Shown here one piece after another: positions 8,691 to 16,721 of a DNA stretch of 50,594 nt. The notes beneath the pieces are model-generated. The model was not told the origin of the DNA, searched no databases, and worked only from the letters and a program-made list of their open reading frames with translations. The position numbers and the translations under genes are program-made. Each line of letters opens with the position of its first letter. The first letter of the stretch is position 1. The stretch is from Vicinamibacterales bacterium (GTDB taxonomy: Bacteria; Acidobacteriota; Vicinamibacteria; Vicinamibacterales; UBA2999), in NCBI GenBank assembly GCA_030680175.1, contig JAUXWO010000061.1, forward strand, positions 1-50,594, given 5' to 3'.

Positions 8691-8914
8691 GAGCTGGGCG
8701 GGGTCGGGGCGGAGTGCGATCGCGAGTTGCGAATCGCGACCTGCGAACAGCGAATAGCGAATAGCGAATAGCGAATAGCGAATAGCGAATTGCGAATTGC
8801 GAATGGCGAATGGCGCTCAGCGAGCGAAGCGGAGTCCGCCTCCGCGGCCGGGGCCGCTTCGGCGAGACCCCGCCGAAGCTCGCAGGCACCCACACGCGAG
8901 CGAAGGCGGGAACG
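8691..8914. repeat. Heptamer array (GCGAATA/GCGAATT type) plus hairpin
   Basis: A 7-nt period repeat covers about 8716-8816 after the kinase stop, with units drifting from GCGATCG and GCGAACA to GCGAATA, GCGAATT and GCGAATG. A perfect 9-bp stem follows at 8856-8879 (GCTTCGGCG, 6-nt loop, CGCCGAAGC). An open frame from the ATG at 8810 runs through this region into the next gene, but it is mostly repeat and hairpin translation and is not taken as coding. Confidence 0.8.
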
Positions 8915-9628
8915 GTGCACGGTAACGAACCGCTCGTCTCGGTCGTAGTGCCCGTCAGGGACGATGCGGCGGCGCTGGCGCACGTGCTCGCGGGTCTGCC
9001 GCCTGTGCAGGACGTGGAGCTCATCGTCTCGGCCACGGCCGAGGACGAGGAGGCGCTGACGGGGCTGCGGGAGACGCGGCCGGACGTGCGGTGGGTGTCG
9101 GGACCGGCAGGACGGGGCACGCAGCTCAACAGCGGCGCGGCCGAGGCCCACGGGCGCTGGCTGTGGTTCGTCCATGCCGACAGCGACGTGCCGCCGGTCT
9201 GGCGCGACGAGTTCGCCCGCCTCGACGGCGAAGACGGTGTGGTCTGGGGCAGCTTCGCGTTCGGCCTGATATCGGCCGCGTGGCAGGCGCGGGCGATCGA
9301 ATGGGCCGTCGGCTGGCGCGTGCGGCTCTTCGGCCTGCCGTACGGCGACCAGGGGATCTTCGTCCGCCGGGCCGTCTTCGAGCGGATGGGCGGGTTCGCG
9401 CCGCTGCCGCTGATGGAGGATGTCGAGTTCGTCCGCCGGCTGCACCGCGAGGGCCGCGCGGCGCATCTAACGGTGACGCTGCCGACAGCGGCCCGCCGCT
9501 GGGAGCGGCAGGGCTGGTGGCGGCGCTCGGCGGCCAATCTGCTGACGCTCGGCCTGTATGCCGCGGGCGTGTCGCCAGAGCGGCTGGCGAGAAGGTACAA
9601 TTCAGGATCCACGCAGTCGAGCCGGTAA
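8915..9628 (+). CDS. TIGR04283-type glycosyltransferase (arsenosugar biosynthesis family)
   Basis: This 237-residue GT2-family enzyme has the N-terminal strand PLVSVVVPVRDDA, the nucleotide-sugar region ending in LWFVHADSDVPP (DxD-like HADSD), and the typical tail LPYGDQGIFVRRAVFERMGGF then LPLMEDVEFVRRL of the TIGR04283 group. That group is named for genes linked to arsenosugar synthesis; the real acceptor is often unknown. The GTG at 8915 is preferred over an in-frame ATG at 8810 because the extra N-terminus would be encoded by repeat and hairpin sequence. Its usual partner (TIGR04282 type) lies 3.5 kb downstream on the same strand. No arsM or radical-SAM gene is in the window, so an arsenic role is unproven. 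Confidence 0.85.
   Translation: MHGNEPLVSVVVPVRDDAAALAHVLAGLPPVQDVELIVSATAEDEEALTGLRETRPDVRWVSGPAGRGTQLNSGAAEAHGRWLWFVHADSDVPPVWRDEFARLDGEDGVVWGSFAFGLISAAWQARAIEWAVGWRVRLFGLPYGDQGIFVRRAVFERMGGFAPLPLMEDVEFVRRLHREGRAAHLTVTLPTAARRWERQGWWRRSAANLLTLGLYAAGVSPERLARRYNSGSTQSSR
9596..9601 (+). promoter_or_regulatory. Candidate -10 box for msrP inside the upstream gene
   Basis: GGTACAAT at the 3' end of the glycosyltransferase gene contains TACAAT (5 of 6 consensus bases) 37 nt before the msrP ATG. No TTGACA-like -35 is seen 17 nt upstream. The leading GG is shared with other candidate promoters in the window. Confidence 0.35.
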
Positions 9629-9637
9629 GGTGTCCCC

Positions 9638-10603
<966 letters not shown>

Positions 10604-10745
10604 TGGGGGGTGGGTAGTGGGTAGTGGGTAGTGGGTAGTGACGCGATTCCACCACCTAGCTACCCACCACCTACTACCTACTACCCACCACCTACTACCT
10701 ACTACCCACTACCTACCACCCACTACCCACCACCCACTACCGCCC
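10604..10745. repeat. Complementary heptamer arrays between msrP and msrQ
   Basis: Immediately after the msrP stop, four GGGTAGT units (about 10607-10640) are followed after ~25 nt by a longer array of the complementary ACTACCC/ACTACCT type (about 10655-10744), ending 4 nt before the msrQ ATG. The two arms can pair into a long hairpin in the mRNA. The array has no stop codons in the msrQ frame and creates a spurious N-terminal extension. Confidence 0.85.
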
Positions 10746-11357
10746 ATGCCCCCTCCGCCCTTCAGTCGTCGAGTGGCGAAGCCGCTGGTCTTTGCCGCGG
10801 CGCTCGGGCCGTTTGTGTGGCTCGTGTACGGGGTCTTTGCCGGGGAGCTGGGCGCGAACCCCGTCGAGACCATCACCAACACGACCGGCATCTGGACGCT
10901 GCGGCTGCTGGTGATCACGTTGGCCATCACGCCGCTGCGGTGGGCCACCGGGTGGAATCCGGTCATCCAGTTCCGCCGGATGATCGGCCTCTTCGCGTTC
11001 TTCTACGGGTCCCTGCACTTCCTGACCTACTTCATCCTCGACCACTCGCTGATGTTCTCCGGCGTCTGGGAGGATGTGGTGAAGCGGCCGTACATCACGG
11101 CCGGATTCACGGCGTTCGTGCTGATGATCCCGCTCGCCGTCACGTCGACGCAGGGGTGGATCCGGCGCCTCGGCGGGCGCCGCTGGAACCTCCTGCACAA
11201 GCTGGTCTACGTGAGCGCCGCGCTCGGCGTGCTGCACTACTGGTGGAAGGTGAAGCTCGACGTCACCGACCCCGCCATGTACGCCGGCCTCGTCGCCGCC
11301 CTGCTCGCCGCGCGCGTGTGGCGGGTGGTGCAGGCACGACGCCAGCGGTCCGCCTGA
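10746..11357 (+). CDS. msrQ: MsrQ, haem-binding membrane subunit of the MsrPQ system
   Basis: This 203-residue integral membrane protein of the ferric reductase-like transmembrane family passes electrons from the quinone pool or flavin to MsrP. Hydrophobic segments include PLVFAAALGPFVWLVYGVFA, LRLLVITLAITPL and AFVLMIPLAVTS. Candidate haem-ligand His residues sit in GSLHFLTYFILDH and in WNLLHKLVYVSAALGVLHYWW. The motif FRRMIGLFAFFY is typical of MsrQ. The ATG at 10746 is chosen because the in-frame sequence upstream only translates the repeat array (Pro/Thr/His-rich). The array may mask or space the ribosome binding site, and no Shine-Dalgarno is apparent. Confidence 0.92.
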   Translation: MPPPPFSRRVAKPLVFAAALGPFVWLVYGVFAGELGANPVETITNTTGIWTLRLLVITLAITPLRWATGWNPVIQFRRMIGLFAFFYGSLHFLTYFILDHSLMFSGVWEDVVKRPYITAGFTAFVLMIPLAVTSTQGWIRRLGGRRWNLLHKLVYVSAALGVLHYWWKVKLDVTDPAMYAGLVAALLAARVWRVVQARRQRSA

Positions 11358-11422
11358 CCGAGAGCTGATCGCTGACAGCCGATAGCTGAGAGCCGACAGC
11401 CGATCGCTGATCGCTGATCGCC
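11356..11422. repeat. Heptamer array (GCCGATC/GCTGATC type)
   Basis: The array starts in the msrQ stop codon and runs to within 20 nt of the next ATG. Its first 20 bases (GACCGAGAGCTGATCGCTGA) recur with one change right after the stop of the leftmost gene (596-615). TTACAGT at 11427-11433 could be a -10 box for an almost leaderless amidohydrolase mRNA. Confidence 0.75.
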
Positions 11423-11440
11423 TGCGTTACAGTGTTGGGC

Positions 11441-13129
11441 ATGCCCACCGCCCTCCGTCGCTGCTTTCTGGCCCTGATCCCCATGCTCTTCGTGTCGGCG
11501 TGCGGCGCCGGTGCGCCCGCGGCCGATCCGTCGATCACGATCGCGCTCGTCAATGGCCGCATCTGGACCGGCGATGCGGCGCGGCCTGCCGCCGAGGCCG
11601 TGGCGATCGCCGGCGATATCATTCGCGCCGTCGGCACCTCCGACGAGATCCGCGCCCTGGCCGGCGATGCCGAGGTGATCGACCTGGGCGGCCAGTTCGT
11701 CACTCCCGGGTTCATCGATACCCACGTGCACTTCCTCGACGGCGGCTTCCGGCTCGCGTCGGTGCAGCTGCGCGACGCCGCGTCACGCGAGGTGTTCGTC
11801 GAGCGCCTGCGCGCCTTTGCGGCGACGGTGCCGGCCGGGACGTGGATCACGGGCGGCGACTGGGATCACACGTTGTGGGGCGGCGAGCTGCCGCACCGCG
11901 CGTGGATCGATGCGGTCACGCCGGATCATCCCGTCTGGGTGAACCGGCTCGATGGCCACATGGCGCTCGCCAACAGCGCGGCACTCGCCGCCGTGGGCGT
12001 GCCCGCCCGCGTGGCCGACATCGCGGGTGGCGAGATCGTGCGCGACCCGGATGGCGCGCTCACCGGCCTGCTCAAGGACAATGCGATGGCGCTCGTCGAG
12101 CGGGAGATGCCGCCGCCGTCCGAGGCGATGCGCGACCGCGCGCTCGAGGCCGCGATGGCCTACGTCGCCGCACAGGGCGTCACCTCCGTTCACCAGATGG
12201 GATCGTGGGAGGATCTCGCCGTGATGACGCGGGCGCATCAGGCCGGCGCGCTTGGCACGCGGATCTATGCCGCCGTGCCGCTCGACACGTGGGCGCGGCT
12301 CGACGAGACGGTGCGCGCCGGCACGTACGGCCCCGATGGCCGGGGTGATGCGTGGCTGCGCATCGGCGCGCTCAAGGGCTTCGTGGACGGCTCGCTCGGC
12401 TCGCACACGGCCGCCTTCCACGAGCCGTTCACGGACACGCCCGGCAGCCGCGGCCTGTTCGTCACCACGCACGAGGATCTCGACGCCTGGGTCCGCGGCG
12501 CCGACAAGGCCGGCCTGCACGTCGCCGTCCACGCCATCGGCGACCGCGCCAACGGCGACCTGCTCGATATCTTCCAGCGCGTGGCGGAGGCGCACGGCGC
12601 GCGCGATCGCCGCTTCCGCATCGAGCACGCCCAGCATCTCGCGCCCGCCGACATCCCGCGCTTCGCCGCGCTCGGCGTCATCGCGAGCATGCAGCCCTAC
12701 CACGCCATCGACGATGGCCGGTGGGCGGAGCGGGTGATCGGCGCCGAGCGGATCAAGACGACGTATGCGTTCCGCGGCCTGATCGACGCGGGCGCGCACC
12801 TGGCGTTCGGCAGCGACTGGTTCGTGGCCCCACCCACGCCGCTCGAGGGCATCTACGCGGCGGTGACGCGCCGGACGCTCGACGACGCCACGCCGGACGG
12901 GTGGGTGCCGGCGCAGAAGATCACGGTGGAGGAGGCGCTCCGCGCCTACACGTACGAGGGGGCGTATGCCTCGTTCGAGGAGGCGACGAAGGGCGTGATT
13001 GCGCCCGGCATGCTGGCGGATCTCACCGTGATGGACCGCGACCTCCGCGAGATCCCGCCGGAGCAGATCCGCGACGCGCGCATCGTGCGGACGATCGTCG
13101 GGGGCCGCACCGTGTACGAGCCGCGCTGA
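11441..13129 (+). CDS. Amidohydrolase 3 family lipoprotein (YtcJ-like)
   Basis: This 562-residue metal-dependent hydrolase of the amidohydrolase superfamily hydrolyses C-N bonds of an unknown amide or formamide-type substrate. It begins with a lipoprotein signal (ALIPMLFVSACGAG), so it is probably anchored in the periplasm. The metal site is visible as FIDTHVHFLDGG, then VAVHAIGDRANG, RIEHAQHLAPAD and the late Asp in HLAFGSDWFVAPP. The domain and length fit YtcJ/AepA-like proteins. ATG at 11441 is preferred to the in-frame GTG at 11432 because it gives a compact n-region before the lipobox. The downstream glycosyltransferase starts 1 nt after its stop, so the two are cotranscribed. Confidence 0.88.
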   Translation: MPTALRRCFLALIPMLFVSACGAGAPAADPSITIALVNGRIWTGDAARPAAEAVAIAGDIIRAVGTSDEIRALAGDAEVIDLGGQFVTPGFIDTHVHFLDGGFRLASVQLRDAASREVFVERLRAFAATVPAGTWITGGDWDHTLWGGELPHRAWIDAVTPDHPVWVNRLDGHMALANSAALAAVGVPARVADIAGGEIVRDPDGALTGLLKDNAMALVEREMPPPSEAMRDRALEAAMAYVAAQGVTSVHQMGSWEDLAVMTRAHQAGALGTRIYAAVPLDTWARLDETVRAGTYGPDGRGDAWLRIGALKGFVDGSLGSHTAAFHEPFTDTPGSRGLFVTTHEDLDAWVRGADKAGLHVAVHAIGDRANGDLLDIFQRVAEAHGARDRRFRIEHAQHLAPADIPRFAALGVIASMQPYHAIDDGRWAERVIGAERIKTTYAFRGLIDAGAHLAFGSDWFVAPPTPLEGIYAAVTRRTLDDATPDGWVPAQKITVEEALRAYTYEGAYASFEEATKGVIAPGMLADLTVMDRDLREIPPEQIRDARIVRTIVGGRTVYEPR

Positions 13130-13130
13130 G

Positions 13131-13850
13131 ATGACGGAGTCGGGCCCCCTCTCCATCATCGTGCTGGCCCGGGCGCCCGACGCGCCGGGCAAGACGCGCG
13201 TGACCGCGTCGCTCACCGCGCCGCAGGCCACGGCGCTGCGCACCGCGCTTCTGACCGATACGCTGGCGGCGGCGGCGGCCTCGGGGGTCCCGGTGGACGT
13301 GTGCTACACGCCCGCAGCGGCGGGCGGCACGCTCGCGGCGCTCGCGGGCGAGGTCCTCGCGGCGCCTGTACGCCTCCGGCCGCAGGGCGAGGGCGATCTG
13401 GGCGCGCGCATGCGGCAGGCCTTCGACGAGGCGTTCGCGGCGGGGCAGGAGCACGTGGTGCTGGTCGGCTCCGATCTCCCCACGCTCCCGCCCTTCCACC
13501 TCACCGATGCGATCGCCGCGCTCACCTCGCCCGCGGATGTCGTGCTCGGGCCGTCCGACGATGGGGGGTACTACCTGGTGGGGGTGTCGCGTTCGCGCGC
13601 GGACGTGGCGCTTGGGGCGCTCTTCACCGGGATCCCGTGGGGCGCGCCTGATGTGCTGGCGCGCACGCTCGAGCGGCTGCGCGAGGCCGGGGTGCGGGTC
13701 GAGCTGGTGGCGCCGTGGTTCGACGTGGACACCCCGGAGGACCTGGCACGGGTGGCCGCGGATCCCCGCGCGGAGGCGGCGCCGCGGACGCGGATGTGGC
13801 TGGCGGCGGCCGCGGTGGAGCGGCAGGCCTCCCCGCGCCAACCTGCATGA
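13131..13850 (+). CDS. TIGR04282-type glycosyltransferase (arsenosugar biosynthesis family)
   Basis: This 239-residue GT-A-like enzyme of the DUF2064/TIGR04282 group has the N-terminal LSIIVLARAPDAPGKTRV, close to the family hallmark KxxxPGxxKTR, then VLVGSDLPTLPPFH and VVLGPSDDGGYYLVGV. It usually sits next to the TIGR04283 enzyme at 8915, but here msrPQ and the amidohydrolase separate them while all five genes stay on one strand. The reaction is not known; transfer to an arsenosugar or to a related small glycoside is a family-level guess. It starts 1 nt after the amidohydrolase stop. The C-terminal ~30 residues are low complexity (Ala/Arg-rich) and poorly supported. Confidence 0.87.
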   Translation: MTESGPLSIIVLARAPDAPGKTRVTASLTAPQATALRTALLTDTLAAAAASGVPVDVCYTPAAAGGTLAALAGEVLAAPVRLRPQGEGDLGARMRQAFDEAFAAGQEHVVLVGSDLPTLPPFHLTDAIAALTSPADVVLGPSDDGGYYLVGVSRSRADVALGALFTGIPWGAPDVLARTLERLREAGVRVELVAPWFDVDTPEDLARVAADPRAEAAPRTRMWLAAAAVERQASPRQPA

Positions 13851-13906
13851 AAGACGGCGGAATTTCGTGCCTCTGCCTCGTCTGTGTTACACTTGGGTTT
13901 CCTTGT

Positions 13907-13983
<77 letters not shown>

Positions 13984-14003
13984 TCGCATTCATCTCTTCC
14001 TTA

Positions 14004-14036
14004 CCCGGCGCTTCCCCAAGAGGCGCCGGGTTTTTT
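14004..14036 (+). terminator. Rho-independent terminator after tRNA-fMet
   Basis: An 8-bp G+C stem (CCCGGCGC with GCGCCGGG), a loop of about 11 nt and a run of six T residues lie 20 nt after the tRNA CCA end. It is the only classical stem plus T-run noticed in the window. Confidence 0.93.
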
Positions 14037-14191
14037 CGTGTACGCGGGGAGGCAGCGGCAGTCGCGCACGACGTCGACGCGTGTGTTCAGTCGTTTGGGC
14101 CATCAGCCGTGACCTTATTGGGAGGTTCGTGCACGACCGCGGCCGCAGGGTGCTACTGTCGGGAAGACACGATCAATAACAGGAGCTCCAC

Positions 14192-14902
14192 ATGCGTTAT
14201 CTGTCGATCGTCGTTCTTGCCTCGTGCTCCATGGTCGCCTGTGCCGGGGAATCCACTCCGGACGCTGCCAGGCCGGCTGACCCTGCCGTCGCCACCACCG
14301 CCCCTTCCATCGACGAGCTGATGACCCGTGTGTTCAGCAACGAGTACGCGACCGCATCCGTCGTGACGCTGGCGCCGGGGCAGGTCCTGCCGGCGCACAG
14401 CGGCGGCCCACGCGCCCTCTACGCGCTGAGCGACTACACGATCCGCTTCACGCAGGGGGGGCAGACGAGTGAGTCGTCGTGGAGCGTCGGGCAGGCCCAC
14501 TTCCACGACGCCGGAGAGCACTCGATCGAAAACATCGGCGCCTCCGAGGCGAAGTTCCTCGTGGTCGCGCGGACGGCGCAAGCGCTGGCGTCCGCGCCGG
14601 CGCACGATGAGCCCCCGGCAGGCTCGGCCTCGGGCCCCACGCGGCTGCCGCTCGACAATGCGGACGTGCGGGTGTCGGAAGTCCGCCTTCCCGCGGGGAG
14701 CACCCTGCCGCGCCATCATGGCCTTGCGCGCGTCGTGTATGCGCTGACCGACTACACACTCAGCTACACGTCAAACGATGCGGAGCCCGTGGTGAACTCG
14801 TCTACCGCCGGGCAGGCGCACTGGCATGACGCCGACGAGCATCTGATCGTCAACACCGGCACGACCGACGCGCGCTTCGTGCTCGTGCAGTTCAAGCGCT
14901 GA
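14192..14902 (+). CDS. Bicupin lipoprotein
   Basis: This 236-residue predicted lipoprotein has a lipobox (CSMVACAG) and two tandem small cupin domains. The repeats are obvious: LPAHSGGPRALYALSDYTIRF with GQAHFHDAGEHSIEN, then LPRHHGLARVVYALTDYTLSY with GQAHWHDADEHLIVN. Each second motif offers His residues suited to a metal site (HFHDAGEH, HWHDADEH). The first domain lacks one of the His of the first cupin motif (AHSG against RHHG). Substrate and reaction are unknown; a metal-binding or small-molecule sensor/isomerase role is possible. AGGAG lies 6 nt before the ATG, and an extended -10 (TGCTACTGT) lies at 14151-14159. It follows the tRNA terminator and is probably monocistronic. Confidence 0.85.
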   Translation: MRYLSIVVLASCSMVACAGESTPDAARPADPAVATTAPSIDELMTRVFSNEYATASVVTLAPGQVLPAHSGGPRALYALSDYTIRFTQGGQTSESSWSVGQAHFHDAGEHSIENIGASEAKFLVVARTAQALASAPAHDEPPAGSASGPTRLPLDNADVRVSEVRLPAGSTLPRHHGLARVVYALTDYTLSYTSNDAEPVVNSSTAGQAHWHDADEHLIVNTGTTDARFVLVQFKR

Positions 14903-14912
14903 CGGGAAGACG

Positions 14913-14948
14913 GACCGGGCGGCGCCCTCGGTGTGCGCCGTCCCGGTC
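14913..14948. terminator. Hairpin in convergent gap
   Basis: GACCGGGCGGCGC pairs with GCGCCGTCCCGGTC (one bulged T) around a short loop, between the convergent bicupin and DksA-like genes. It lacks a T-run on either strand, so it is at most a weak or rho-assisted bidirectional terminator. Confidence 0.5.
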
Positions 14949-15015
14949 ACGCCAGCCACCCGGGAAGCGCCGTGCCCAGCGGCCGGCGACGAGCCTTGCG
15001 CCGCCGGGCGCGCGG

Positions 15016-15444
15016 CTACTTCTGCAGTCCGCTCGCCTGCGAGAACAGCGCGAGGCTCGAGTCCTGGCGCGCCACGCGCTGCAGGCGCGAGTGGACCTGC
15101 TCGTGGGCCTCTTCGCACGACGTGCACCGGGTGGCGAAGGGGAGCGCCTTCAGCCGCGCCAGCGCGATCTCATCCCCACACTCGCTGCAGTCGCCGTACG
15201 TGCCGCTGTCGAGCCGGCTCGCGGCCTCGTCGATCCGGCTCAGCGTGTCGGCCTTCAGCTGCAGCAGGGCGAAGGCGACGTCCTTCGAGATGGTGGCGTC
15301 GGAATGGTCGAATTCGTCTCCCGCGTCGTGATCCCGGTTCGTGCGCTCATCGCGGAGGCGCCGCTGCACGTCTTCCTGCAACTCGCGCCGGCGCTCGGCA
15401 AACAGGGCGCGCAGCTGCGCCTCCCGGGTCATCTTGTTCGGCAT
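15016..15444 (-). CDS. DksA/TraR-type C4 zinc-finger protein
   Basis: This 142-residue protein has a long N-terminal helical hairpin (AQLRALFAERRRELQEDVQRR) and a C-terminal four-Cys zinc finger (CSECGDEIALARLKALPFATRCTSC; Cys86, 89, 107, 110). This is the layout of DksA-family proteins, which insert into the RNA polymerase secondary channel and modulate promoters with ppGpp. The coiled-coil tip carries an acidic stretch (AGDEFDHSDA) that could correspond to the functional tip Asp pair of DksA, though the match is loose. AAAGGGGGG precedes the ATG by 3 nt. It is divergent from the ZIP transporter gene. Confidence 0.88.
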   Translation of the reverse strand: MPNKMTREAQLRALFAERRRELQEDVQRRLRDERTNRDHDAGDEFDHSDATISKDVAFALLQLKADTLSRIDEAASRLDSGTYGDCSECGDEIALARLKALPFATRCTSCEEAHEQVHSRLQRVARQDSSLALFSQASGLQK

Positions 15445-15561
15445 GGTCCCCCCTTTCGTCTGAGCAGCATGACGGGCGCGGCGAGGCCGGTCTGTTCCAG
15501 AGTGAACAGGGCCCGAATCGCCGTGCAGGGCGCGGGTGCCCGGACGTGATATGACGGAGGC

Positions 15562-16374
15562 ATGCTCGACGTCTTTGCCACGTGGCCTGCGGTCTGGCAG
15601 GCCCTGGCCGCCACCCTCTTCACCTGGGGCCTGACCGCCCTCGGCGCCGCCGTCGTCTTCCTGTTCAAGGACGTCAGCCGCACGTTCCTCGACGCCGCGC
15701 TGGGCTTCACGGCCGGCGTCATGATCGCCGCCAGCTTCTGGTCGCTGCTGAACCCGGCCATCGCCCTCTCCGAGGAGATGGGCATGGTGAAGTGGGTCCC
15801 ACCCCTCATCGGGTTCCTCGCGGGCGCCTTCACGATGCGCCTCGTGGATTACATCCTGCCGCACGTGCACCTCTTCGGCCGCCTGTCGGAGGCCGAAGGG
15901 GTGAAGACGCCGTGGGGCAAGTCCACGCTGCTCGTGCTGGCGATCACGCTGCACAACATCCCCGAGGGGCTTGCGATCGGTGTGGCCTTCGGCGCCGTGG
16001 CCGCCGGCTACGAGTCGGCCACGCTCGGCGCCGCCATCGCGCTGGCGGTCGGCATCGGCATTCAGAACGGCCCGGAGGGGACGGCGATCGCCGTGCCGCT
16101 GCGCCGCGAGGGGCTCTCGCGTTTCAAGGCGTGGTGGTACGGCCAGCTGTCGGCGGCGGTCGAGCCGGTGGCGGCCGTCATCGGGGCGCTGGCGGTCACG
16201 ATGATGCGGCCCCTCCTGCCGTACGCGCTGGCGTTTGCCGCCGGCGCGATGATCTTCGTCGTCGTCGAGGAAGTGATCCCCGAATCGCAGTCCGGCGGCA
16301 ACAGCGACCGCGCCACGCTCGGCGCGATGATCGGGTTCGCCGTGATGATGACGCTCGACGTCGCGCTCGGGTGA
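15562..16374 (+). CDS. ZIP family divalent metal transporter (ZupT-like)
   Basis: This 270-residue inner-membrane protein has about eight hydrophobic helices. The ZIP signature LHNIPEGLAIG (His near residue 131) is in TM4, and the paired motif GIQNGPEGTA (Gln168-Glu172) in TM5 has Gln in place of the common His. A short variable loop follows VDYILPHVHLFG. It probably imports Zn2+, Fe2+ or Mn2+. GGAGG ends only 1 nt before the ATG, too close for normal pairing, so the true signal may be the ACGGA just before it or translation may start differently. Just downstream begins the triple 107-bp repeat. Confidence 0.92.
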   Translation: MLDVFATWPAVWQALAATLFTWGLTALGAAVVFLFKDVSRTFLDAALGFTAGVMIAASFWSLLNPAIALSEEMGMVKWVPPLIGFLAGAFTMRLVDYILPHVHLFGRLSEAEGVKTPWGKSTLLVLAITLHNIPEGLAIGVAFGAVAAGYESATLGAAIALAVGIGIQNGPEGTAIAVPLRREGLSRFKAWWYGQLSAAVEPVAAVIGALAVTMMRPLLPYALAFAAGAMIFVVVEEVIPESQSGGNSDRATLGAMIGFAVMMTLDVALG

Positions 16375-16393
16375 GCGGCGGAACGCGCGTCCG

Positions 16394-16721
16394 CTAGTGG
16401 AGTGTCGTTGACGAAGAACTACCGGGCCGCCCGCTGGGCGGCCCGCAGAATCGCGGTCACGCACAGGCGCTGGTAGTACCTCTTCAGTCGATACACGCCA
16501 CTAGTGGAGTGTCGTTGACGAAGAACTACCGGGCCGCCCGTTGGGCGGCCCGCACAATCGCGGTTGAGCAGAGGCGCTGGTAGTCCCTCTTCAGTCGATA
16601 CACGCCACTAGTGGAGTGTCGTTGACAAAGAACTACCGGGCCGCCCGTTGGGCGGCCCGCAGAATCGCGGTTGAGCAGAGGCGCTGGTAGTCCCTCTTCA
16701 GTCGATACACGCCACTAGTGG
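16394..16721. repeat. Three tandem copies of a 107-bp palindromic element
   Basis: Units start with CTAGTGG at 16394, 16501 and 16608, and a fourth CTAGTGG closes the array at 16715, so the period is exactly 107 bp with few substitutions. Each unit has a central perfect 10-bp stem (CGGGCCGCCC / GGGCGGCCCG, 3-nt loop) and imperfectly complementary ends (AGTGGAGTGTCG...; ...CGATACACGCCACT). The array lies between convergent genes, and its last CTAG supplies the TAG stop of the glucan synthetase. An inverted single copy is at 26896-27008. It resembles a REP/BIME or MITE-like element; no transposase is in the window. Confidence 0.92.

Noticed and set aside
10638-10745. N-terminal extension of msrQ through the repeat array
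   Set aside because: The extension is only a Pro/Thr/His repeat translated from the heptamers and the canonical start is at 10746.
16423-16445. Intrinsic terminator in the 107-bp unit
   Set aside because: The 10-bp stem is perfect but no T-run follows on either strand; only a rho-assisted or structural role remains possible.
16394-16721. CRISPR array
   Set aside because: Units are 107 bp and head-to-tail without distinct spacers, and there are no cas genes in the window.
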